Source: Sitta carolinensis (taxonomy: Eukaryota > Chordata > Aves > Passeriformes > Sittidae). Taken from it: a stretch of DNA of 64,000 nt. Position numbers and translations under genes: made by a program. The notes beneath the pieces were generated by a model. That model was not told where the DNA came from. It saw nothing but the letters and a program-made list of their open reading frames with translations, and ran no database searches. Positions 14,058 through 22,690 of the stretch are shown one piece after another. Position 1 is the first letter of the stretch, and every line of letters begins with the position of its first letter. The stretch is taken from assembly GCA_032173965.1 (NCBI GenBank), contig CM063288.1, positions 22,228,001-22,292,000 on the forward strand, given 5' to 3'.

Positions 14058-14155
14058 GCGTCACGGCGCGCTGCCCGCGCCGCGCGTGACGTCACAGCGC
14101 CGCCGCCCGCTCCCGCTGCGTCACGGCGCGCTGCCCGCGCCGCGCGTGACGTCAC
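14058..14155. repeat. 60-bp-period duplication carrying two palindromic CREs
   Basis: A 38-base segment at 14058-14095 recurs without mismatch at 14118-14155, exactly 60 bases later; the bases just outside it have diverged. Each copy holds a CGTCA half-site (14059-14063 and 14119-14123) and a full palindromic cAMP-response element TGACGTCA (14087-14094 and 14147-14154). CREB/ATF-family bZIP dimers bind such elements in promoters. Within each copy, CGTCACGGCGCG and CCGCGCGTGACG form an imperfect inverted repeat, so the module could also fold as a hairpin when single-stranded. Because 60 is a multiple of three, frames crossing the region repeat their peptide in register, but I regard those frames as artefacts of GC content. 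Confidence 0.9.
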
Positions 14156-14280
14156 GGCCCCGCGGCGGTGGCGGGCCCGTGCCGGCCCTGCGGCCGCGGG
14201 GCAGCGGCGCCTCCTCTCCGGGCACGGCCGGAGGGGGACTGCCCTGCCAGGGCCCGGGGTCACCGACACACCGAGCGCTT

Positions 14281-14520
14281 TGCTTGGAAGGGAACAGTAG
14301 CCCCTCTAGTCCGACCCCGTGCGCTTTCCTCTGGATCAGCGTGACCACCCTGAATGTTTCCAGGGATGCGACCTTCACCACCTCTCTGGCCTACCTGTTC
14401 CAGTGCTTTACCACCCTCATCATAAAAACTTCCTTCTATCTAATCTAAATCGACCCTCCTTTCGAACCATTAGGTTGTTCATTACAATAGGCCCTGCTAA
14501 AAAGTTTGGCCCCATCACAA
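14281..14520 (-). mobile_element. CR1 LINE fragment, 3' region, minus orientation
   Basis: The + strand shows the reverse complement of the well-known 3' portion of avian CR1. Landmarks in order are a ttggaaggga segment with ctagtccgacccc, then ccagggatgcgacc, cacctctctggcc, ctgttccagtgctttacc, and cttccttctatctaatctaaat. CR1 is a non-LTR retrotransposon that is usually 5'-truncated on insertion, and this copy is only about 240 bases long. No intact reverse transcriptase frame remains. The terminal octamer-like repeats typical of the CR1 3' end are not seen at the left edge, so the copy is eroded or truncated there. It begins within a few bases of the right edge of the CpG island. Family identification is confident; exact ends are approximate. 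Confidence 0.88.
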
Positions 14521-14616
14521 TCTGCTGTTCTGAAGTGCAGTAGGTGGTGGGCTATGACAACGTGACAAGCACGTGATTATTTTCTATGCTTTTTACAATT
14601 CTGTTCCTTCTGCTGA

Positions 14617-14655
14617 CCCTGGTATTCCCTGGAATTCCCTGGAATTCCTTGGTAC
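14617..14655 (+). repeat. Imperfect decamer tandem repeat, about four units
   Basis: Units of ccctggaatt occur about four times with single-base changes (ccctggtatt, ccctggaatt twice, then ccttggtaca). It is a tiny minisatellite with no evident function. Confidence 0.85.
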
Positions 14656-16289
14656 AGGTTGTGAAAGGCTATGTCCTTTGATATGAGGGCTATTTCTCAT
14701 CATCAGTTTTGGTATTTGTGTCTTTTGCCCTACAAAAATATGTTTATACAGTTGCATTTTTCTAACCCTGCACATTTCAAGTTTGCATTAAATGTGTGCC
14801 TGACACTATTTGTGTAACATAAAATAAAGACCAGTGCTGTAATACAAGTCAATCTAATGGATCAGGTCAGGGATAATAAACAGTGAAGGCTGGTGAGTCT
14901 GCAGAGAGTATTAAGAGGATGTATGGAAGAAAATTAAAGGATCACTTATATAACAATTACTGAAAAAAAATACACATCTGCAATTTCCAGAAAGCTCAGA
15001 TTCCCTGTGAAGTTCAGTACCAGCTCTCGTTCCAGGATGAAGTGGATTTGACAGCACTGAATTTGACTGAGGAGTTTGCTTTGCTGTCTCAGCCTCCATT
15101 TTTACAAGTCCACAGTGTCTAATAATGCAGCTAGTCTGGGTTTCTGTTTTCTGTTGGGAAAAGTGTCCTCAGGTGACAGCTCCATGCATGCTCTGGAACT
15201 CAGTTGTTCTAAATACAGGTCAAGCTCTGATTCTGTGTGCTTTTCAATAAGCTCTTTATTTGCGCCTTTTCCTACTGAAGTATTAGTGTGGGAACTTTAC
15301 TGTCATCAGATGCAATATTGTCTACTGTTATGCCGGAGAGTTCACTTGGATTTTTAGTTTTTATCTTCCCATGCATGTCCTGCCAATGGCTCCACACACA
15401 TTTTCCTGGGCTGGCATCTCCTTTTATTGTCCGCTGCTCCTGTCAGAGCAATCTCTTCTGTAAAATTGTCTTTGAAGGAAGTGTTCTCTTTTTTCTTCAT
15501 GAAAAATTATAATTAAAAATATTTAAATAATTCTTGTACTGTTCCACTGAGATTTTTCTTCCAACTCACAACCTTGAAGTTTTACCAGTGACTCACCCCA
15601 ATTAGTCCTCTGTACCAAATCATCATGAACTTTTGCAACAAAATTTTGTCATTCCCCTCAGAAGTATGCACAGTCCAAAGGAACCCACAGTTTGTCCTCT
15701 CAGCCCATGCTAGGTCCTGTGTTACACAGGCAGATCTCCAGCATGTTTGCTTTCTGCACCGTGCTCCCTCCAACCAGCACCCTGAGCTGAGGGACCAAGG
15801 TGGACCACAGCATGGCAGTAATGAATGAGGCTCCACAACTGCAGCACAGGGAGGCAGGATGGGGATTACTGGAGGGGAGTGATGGAGGCCATTGCTTCAC
15901 ACCGTGAATCCATGACTGATTTTTATAACACTTTCTTCTTATAATATCCTTGTAAAAAACTGTAGGCTGTATCTTGGTCACTCGGTGGAGTGTGTAGTCT
16001 TCACTGTCTGTCTGTGTGGTTCTTAATTAGCCATCTTCACCTAGAGTAAAAGGAAAGCTGTTAAGAGTGTAGGAAACCAAACTCAGAAATAAAGCCAGCT
16101 TGTCATCCTCTACTTGCAGGGAGAATTCACTCTATTTCAGGAAATTTGCATGCATGGGGAGATGCTCATTGCTCCAGTGCTTCAGGCTGGACACTTTCCT
16201 TCATCCCCTTTTACCATGGCTATTGAAGCCCAGTTAGCAGTGGTCCCTGCACCCTTGGTTTCCTGGGGAGCTCTGTTGGGAGGGCTGAG

Positions 16290-16490
16290 GTGTGACCCTG
16301 GGGCGGTCTGCTGCAGCCCCGCTCCCAGCAGCGCCGGCTGTGCGCTGCGGGGGTGGGAATTACCGGGATCCGGGCTCGGGGGGCTCTCACTGCCCAGGTG
16401 GCCTTACCCTGTACCCCTCAGTGCTCATCAGCCTCTGCACAGCTCCCGCAGCTCCTCCTCAGCCCAGAGCCCGCTCCAGCCTTGCTGCCG
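16290..16490. other. Small CpG cluster
   Basis: About 200 bases with roughly a dozen CpGs and clearly higher GC than the flanks (cccgctcccagcagcgccgg is representative). Open frames cross it on the + strand because of this composition. It could be a secondary promoter, an enhancer-like unmethylated segment, a GC-rich exon, or a decaying island. No core promoter motif or protein similarity was found. Confidence 0.5.
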
Positions 16491-18048
16491 ATCCTGAGGG
16501 ATAACAGTGTCTAGTTCTGCTAACTGGCGATAGCTTTCTGAAAACTATTTTAGTACTATGGGATTGAGCATCTAGATGCTACTACAAGTTGATAATAATG
16601 GAAACCAGTGATACATGCGAGTGTTTGAATTATAGGAATTATTTCAGAACAGTAGGACAGAAATGGCCCTTTTACCAGCCCCTCCAGCTTATTGAAACTG
16701 GTTGTCTTTTCTGGCTTTTCTTAGTACTCCATAACCGCTATTTACATTTAATTTATTATAAGCACATGTTGAGTATTAGACCATCAAGCTTTTGGAGCTT
16801 CTATTTTCAGTTACATTGTGCTGCTGCTGAATAAGAAATGCAACTGCTGAAATTTGTTTTCAATGGTATGTTGATTAAAATCTGCTTGAGTTTAAAATTT
16901 CCAACCATCTAAAAATGAAAACCTTTCACATGCTTCATGTCCCTGGCCAGCCAGAGAGTTTATTTCCTACGGTGTATAAATAATGGATTTTTCTGTTTAT
17001 ATGTATCCATCATCAAACTAGGTTAAATTCTCAATTGGCAGCGTGAATTGTCTTGCAGTGAAGCTAACTAGCTGGAACTAATTTTGAAATGGGTATAGTG
17101 CATAATTATAGTAACCTAGTGTATAGGGACTGATCTACCTGAATCAGTCATATCTGATGAAGAAAAACATGAATAAAAATTACATTGAAAACATAGCTGC
17201 CTGCTTATAAATGAAATAAATTATTTTAGGGATTTAAATTCCTTTACTTAACAGAAAACAAGTGTTAAAGTTGAATTTATTTCACACTAGGTTTTTCAGT
17301 GAACCCTTTAAGCATAACCATTGGCAACAGTTTATGGATAATTTTACCTCTGGAGAGGGGAAAAAGATGTCTATGGAAAGAATGAAAACTTTCAAACAAA
17401 CTTCATGGTTTTAAAATTGACTTGGCCTTTAAATATTTTAGGTTTCCAGTACCAGGGAAATATTTAGCAGGAAAAAAAGAAAGTAGTTGATTTCCATAAT
17501 GGAGAAGTTTTTTGTAGAAAGGATCTGCCAACAGAAGGATTCAGCAAGTATGAATTTAGCAGTGAAGCACTGGAAGGAAATAGGTGAAAGACATGGAAGG
17601 AGCTATGAAGGGGAAGATAATTTCGGGGGATTAAATAGAGAGATTTCCCAGTCTTGCTGGAGTTTGAGGATATCTGAACTAGAGAGGGACTGGGGAAGGG
17701 ATGAAGCCTTTGAACAGAGAGAAATTTATGGACCTCTGAAAGCAGAGATAAAGATAAGGCCCTTCAGAGATGGCTGAAGATGAAAGATACACAATTAATC
17801 TAACTTTGGGAGATATATCAACCTAAGGGAACTGCAAGATTTAAAACTTCTGTTGCTGCTGCATGACACGTGTTACGACGTTGTGTCTCCCTAGGAAACA
17901 CTCTGTGGCTGGATGAAGAAGGATTCCAGTTACCTTCAGCTCCATGCCTTGCCAGGATCATACTGTTTTTCCAGTGTTATTGGCCAACCATGAGCTTTCT
18001 GATGTACCAGAGTAGTCAGGCTTTGCTATATTGTTATTTTTTCACTGT

Positions 18049-18066
18049 AAAAAAAAAAAAAAAAAA
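18049..18066 (+). repeat. Poly(A) tract, 18 bases
   Basis: An uninterrupted run of 18 A. The sequence to its left does not resemble a known transcript, so a processed pseudogene tail is not supported. Confidence 0.95.
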
Positions 18067-18439
18067 GGAAGAAGCACTTGCATCTAATATTTACCTTAAA
18101 TGTAGTTCATCAAGAATCTAGTCACTGAAAGTCTCTGTAGGTGTCCAACTGCTGGTTTGTTATTTGCATGCAGTGGTAAGACAGGTGCAGAGACTTTAAC
18201 TGGCCCTCAAGTAACAAAAATACTTTTTGTAGCAGCAGCTATTGTTTATTTTAGTTTGATGAATGCCAGAGTAGCAAACAGCATGGGAAGAAACACAAAT
18301 AAGAATGTAACATCTTTACAAATATGCCCAAATCATCTTGGGGAAGAAGGAATTGTAACCTGGAATGGATCAGAGAGGTTGGAGTTCAAACTTTTGCAGT
18401 TTTGGGTACATAGGTTTCTCAAGGAATTCTTCAAGTCTG

Positions 18440-19210
18440 TGTTTAAAAGCCACCACTAAAAGCTTCATACCTCTCCTACTGGGGAAATTATTCCTCAGAT
18501 TATGATAATTTTTGATCAGTAAGCATTTCTTTATATTCAGTATATGTTTTTGCTTCTAAGTTGCTCTCTGGACTCCGATGTTCCTTGACAATCCTGCTGA
18601 AAAATGCCTTTCCTTCACTGGTGGTCTTCTTCAAATATTAGTAGGCTGTTATCATGTCCCCCATTAATCATTTCTTAGCCAAGCAATTTATATTTTTAAC
18701 TCTTCTAATGTCTCCTCATAAATCAATCATCTTAGTCTTTGGATCATGTTTGGTGCTCTTCTCTGAACTCTCAAATTTGTCAATATCTAGAAATGTGTAT
18801 AATATTCCAGATGGAGCTGTACCAGCAGCATGCAGAAAGTGGTATTTGTTCTTTTCTCAGTGATGTGACACTATTTACCCTGTCCAATACTGTAGTTGCC
18901 TTTTCATGCCATAGCACGTTACCAATTCACATCACTTAGCGTGGGCTATCTCCCTACATCTCTTTCGTCATTATTGCGTCTGAGATTTTGCCTTCCTGTT
19001 ATTGCTTTTCAGATGCTTTCCCAGGCTGTATTATTTTCCAAGTTGAGTCTCCTTTAGTTATTTTGTTTCCATGGTTCTATCTTTTCTAGGAAATTCTCTA
19101 TTATTTGCTTTGTACACTGTCTTTCTGTCTTTCACACTCATATCTGTGAGTTTCATCAAAGCACTGTGCACTCTCTTTTTCCAGGTCATTAATAATTTAG
19201 TCCAACAGAC
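18440..19210 (-). mobile_element. Ancient CR1-type LINE fragment, minus orientation
   Basis: The + strand follows, in order, the reverse complement of an old amniote CR1-like 3' region. Landmarks are aaagccaccactaaa near 18447, a pyrimidine-rich segment with ggactcc, atcatgtcccccattaatca, tctcctcataaatcaatcat, gctcttctctgaactctcaa, tattccagatggagctgtac, gacactatttaccctgtcc, and ccaggtcattaataattta near 19183. The spacing resembles that of old copies found across reptiles and birds. Many substitutions and small indels mean no coding capacity is left. It is much older than the copy at 14.3 kb. The boundaries are approximate, and the first 100 bases or so are less certain. Confidence 0.82.
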
Positions 19211-19963
19211 TCTTTCTAGCAGTCATCCACATGGCAGCCAGGAGACAGTTCCCACCACCTTGCTGCATTGCTGCTTATTTCCTGTAATTTCATTACCTCA
19301 GCAACTTGAAAGCCACATGGAAATGGCTGAGCCAATGTGAATTACTTTTTCAGCTAAGATCCTGTGAGATAGAACATCGTGCCCCTATTAAAGCTCATCT
19401 GCACTTGGATAGTCCCCTGTCCTTGCTCAAGGCTCTGCACCCAAGGCTCACTGAAGACAGAGAGACCATTAGGAACAGACACTGGATTTTCAAGTCTGTC
19501 TGCAGTACCCTTGCTGTTGTTTAAGATGGTAATGTTAATATTTCCTTCTGCTTCAATTTCTCAGTTGTTTGGCTTGTGCAGAGTGAACTGTAGAATGCAT
19601 GTTATCTATGGGTTTTTTATTTGTTCACATTTCCCTAATCCGTTTCCCTATATATCCTTCATTAGTTGTTGCTGTTTCTTTCACAGGTTCCCCATCCCAC
19701 TCTCCCTCAGTGCTCTCAGCATTTCTTCCTTTTTTTTTCCCATGGAGGAAATACTTGAAAAGGAACTTAATGTCAGAGCCATTTCTGAATCTTTCATTTA
19801 CTCTTTTCATGTGTGGAAGAATCTGTTCTCACTTGCATTTCTTTTCTTCAAAGAATTCTTATTATAGCCTTTGAAAGAACCAAGGTCAATCTCCTTGAAC
19901 TCTTTGCATAACATGAAATTTTGCAATGTTTTTTTCAATTGGTTTAGGAGGGCTGAAGGTTTT

Positions 19964-19995
19964 GGGGAGGGGTGTCTTTTGGGTCTGGGGTTGGG
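19964..19995 (+). other. Possible G-quadruplex motif
   Basis: Five guanine runs occur within 32 bases: GGGG at 19964 and 19969, GGG at 19981, GGGG at 19987 and GGG at 19993. One loop is eight bases, slightly beyond the usual seven-base rule. Folding is plausible but untested, and no promoter or gene lies nearby to suggest a role. Confidence 0.5.
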
Positions 19996-21773
19996 TTTAA
20001 GGTGTGTTTATATTTGACTTGCAATTCTTGATTGATTAAATAGAAGAGAATAATTTGTCTTTTTATTTAGCTCCACTATTTCTGTGAGGAAAATGAAATT
20101 CTTGTGAACAAACTTTTGCTCCATAACTTGATACCGGTTTTATTTTTCTGAAGCACTGGTGAACCTACACTGTTTGAAATTAGCACAACTGACCTGGATT
20201 TCTTATGCTAGACCCTGAAAGTGGATTAGAGTATATCTAGTTTTCCTTCATTTCATCATTTCCATGTATAATTACAGTTAGTGATCTTGAGAATAAGATG
20301 AAATTGAGTGATTTTGCACTCTTTAAATTACACAACTAAAAAAAATCATTAGAAACATAGCCTTGGATGACAGTAACTTCTTCAAATAATTGATGAGAGA
20401 AGGAGTAGGACATGATAGCTATCAGAAATGAGTCTTGGCTCTGAACACAAAAAGGATGTAAGAAACACAGTAAAAGACAAATTTATGTCTCATATTGCCT
20501 CTGTGACACTTCTTTCAGTTTGAACGATTTTGGTAAGTGATTAGTAATCAGCATAAATGTCTTAAGAGCAGACAAGTATTACTATCTCTCTTAAAGGTGG
20601 GAAAGCAAAGGGATAGCAGTGAGGCAAAGTGACCATGTGGCATAAGCAAGACCTATAGTGAGCTTAAAAAAATTCTCTTTCTTACTCTGTTTATCCAACA
20701 TTCTTTTCCACTTAGTGTGGTATATTTAAAAGAAATAACAAGAACACAAAAGCACTAGGAAATAATGTTGCAGGAGATTCTCCTGTTATAAGGAGAAGCA
20801 CATGAGACTGATTTAATAATTCATATTTTAAGAATACTTAACATTCTGAGTTATATTCTTGGATAAAGCAGTTTTTTTTTAAGATGCTGCCTGGTTCTAT
20901 CAACATCCAAGTTTAGGTTATTAGGGATATTCTTACAGTGACTAATTTGATCACAGGTAGGGCTGACTCTTTCGGAGGTTCCTTGGAATATGCTTAGTGA
21001 TTGCCTGTAGTCCTCTTGGATATGGTAGCAGTGCACTGTAGCCCAGTTAATTAAGCTTCAGCCCACTGCATACTGTCCTTTTTCTATATTGCTGGATGCA
21101 GCTCAAGTTCAATACTGTCTATGCAAAGTCTCCTATTGATTTTAATGTGCTATGAATCCACTGTGCTTAGGCAGAAAGGACTCAGAGCAGCATGGTTTGT
21201 TTTTTTTTTTTTGCATGTGTCATCTGAAGTTCTGCTACAGCCTTGTGCCTTAAATGTGAATCTTACCAAAGAAATTGATACAAATTGTGAAAAGTGCCAC
21301 ACTTAGCAGTTCAGGTCTCTGTCTTTCATTTGATTCCTTTTAAACAGAGGAATGTCTAGATTTATATAGAATGCAGTAAATATCAGTGTTGGGTTAGAAA
21401 TACAATTAAAAAGTATTCTTGGCTTGCTCAGAGATGAGAAGGAAAGAGATGTCAATTAATAGTAGTTAAGAGCCTACATGTAGTGAATGGCTAATTGCTG
21501 TCATGTTGTTAGAAAATAGGTGACTTCCTTATAAAACTTTATCATAGTTGGCACTCTTTCTCTTATTGAAAAGAAACAAAAGAATAGTCTGGCATGAAGC
21601 CTATGCTACATTTTACCTTTTTTTACCTTTAATGGAGATCTCTTCAGATCTAAGTTTTAGGTAGACTCATGAGTTATATTGCAGCAAACTTCCATTTTTA
21701 TTGCTTGTTATGGATGTGAGTTTTATAGAAAACAGGACTCTCAAGCAAACAGAATTTTGCTTTTATAGAAATT

Positions 21774-21779
<6 letters not shown>

Positions 21780-21813
<34 letters not shown>
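21780..21813 (+). repeat. Poly(T) tract, about 34 bases
   Basis: An uninterrupted T run. If it were the tail of a minus-strand retrocopy, the body would lie just to the right, but that sequence does not resemble a known transcript. It is best treated as a mononucleotide microsatellite. Its length may be polymorphic or affected by sequencing error. Confidence 0.95.
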
Positions 21814-21817
<4 letters not shown>

Positions 21818-22469
21818 TAGGACTAGCAAAGTATTATTTTCTCACAGTGTGCAAGCTTGAGAAATGAAGGCACCTGAAGAACAGCCTGAATTTAGGTGAC
21901 TAACAGCAAATGTGTGTGGTCTGAAGATGGAGCAGGCAACATTTAGGTGTTGGCTGTTTTGCTGGCTGCCTTCATTCAGAATAGGTGTTGTGGGGAGCTC
22001 CTCCGCCTTTCCCCAGCACCGCTGCTCAGGAGATGGCATTGGTGCGTACACAGCTGTAAAGGATTAATGCCTCCCAGTTGTGGACTGCTTGAACCTCATG
22101 GCTGGTTGGTGCCAGCAGCAATATTTCAGCCTCGTTCTCTGCTGGGTCAGGATTGGTGGTGGCTGTGGGCACTGGGAGCAGCTGGGGCAGAGCAGTGGGG
22201 TCCTGCCTGGCCCCAGCCCAGCACCACAACTCTCATGGAGGTGTGCCAAGCTGATTTTGTAGGTCTGCAGTGGCTCTTCTTTTCTAGTCTTCCTACAGTT
22301 GCATATGACTTATCTGAATTTATTCTTAGAAAAACCCCTCTGTTACTTGAAACACGTCCTTCGTGCTTTCTGATGTTTTTTCATTACACTGGAAAGGAAT
22401 GTGGTTATATTAACATTTGATTATCTCTGGTGGTTTGCCTCTGCCGTTGCATTTCTGTAGCCGATGTTT

Positions 22470-22690
22470 TCCTTTTTTGGGCTGAAAGGCTTTTCGCTGG
22501 TTGTGCGGCCCCTGTCCCTCGCTGTGTGCACAGTAACCCCTGGCAACACTCGGGACCTCAGCACAAACACGGAGGATGCAGCTCCCCGTGCCCGAGCGCT
22601 CGTCTCCGGCGCCCACCCGGCTGGGGACCCCGCTCTGGGGCTGTGTGGCCTGACACGCTCCCTCACGAGCTGCCAGAAGCCCTTGTCCTT
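22470..22690. other. Small CpG cluster within a 101-codon frame
   Basis: About 220 bases carry roughly fifteen CpGs at well over half GC. The segment follows a reasonable splice acceptor (ttgcatttctgtag, ending at 22460) and stays open on the + strand from the ATG at 22464 to a stop at 22769 (frame begins MFSFFGLKGFSLVV). I do not recognise the peptide, and a minus-strand frame also spans the segment. It may be an orphan CpG island or a GC-rich exon of a transcript from the 14 kb promoter; neither is established. Confidence 0.45.

Larger units (their letters stand above)
13735..14275. promoter_or_regulatory. CpG island promoter
   Basis: Composition changes abruptly from AT-rich flanks to sequence dominated by G and C with very frequent CpG. 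It contains a GC box, a YY1 consensus, and duplicated CRE sites. There is no TATA box or CCAAT box. In vertebrates an unmethylated island of this size and density nearly always marks a transcription start, often of a broadly expressed gene and often bidirectional. Several overlapping long open frames cross it on both strands (up to about 209 codons). They consist of Ala, Arg, Pro and Gly and are expected from GC-rich DNA lacking AT-rich stop codons, so they are not called as genes. I could not find a strong splice donor leaving the island on either strand, so the direction of the transcript remains open. The + strand is favoured by the YY1 orientation. Confidence 0.9.
14656..18439. other. Single-copy DNA, no gene recognised
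   Basis: This block is mostly AT-rich with two exceptions: the CpG cluster at 16290-16490 and a poly(A) tract at 18049-18066. A 96-codon + frame at 17487-17777 is rich in Glu, Arg and Lys but has no recognisable domain and no convincing splice or promoter context. The block probably lies in an intron or in the 3' flank of the island promoter. Confidence 0.5.
19211..22469. other. Single-copy DNA, no gene recognised
   Basis: AT-rich sequence without recognisable exons. It holds a guanine-run motif at 19964-19995 and a long poly(T) tract at 21780-21813. Between about 21950 and 22260 GC content rises and a 157-codon + frame appears (21947-22420). Its Trp, Leu and Cys-rich composition and opposite-strand overlaps argue against a real protein. 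Confidence 0.5.

Noticed and set aside
13640..14300. Overlapping open frames of 88-209 codons across the CpG island on both strands
   Set aside because: Peptides are Ala/Arg/Pro/Gly-rich and overlap in several frames. GC-rich DNA lacks AT-rich stop codons, so such frames are expected by chance.
17487..17777. 96-codon charged + strand frame as a small protein gene
   Set aside because: No promoter, splice sites or homology recognised; purine-rich composition alone explains the Glu/Arg/Lys content.
19379..19867. 162-codon + strand frame just right of the old CR1
   Set aside because: Hydrophobic Phe/Ser/Leu-rich peptide from pyrimidine-rich DNA, with no recognisable family and shadow frames in other phases.
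20519..20532. 14-base microexon between ttctttcag and GTAAGTG
   Set aside because: A segment this short between good splice strings is expected by chance in 64 kb. A similar 14-base case occurs at 51287-51300. No coding context supports either.
21947..22420. 157-codon + strand frame
   Set aside because: Overlapped by minus-strand frames, rich in Trp, Cys and Leu, no domain, and no splice or promoter context.
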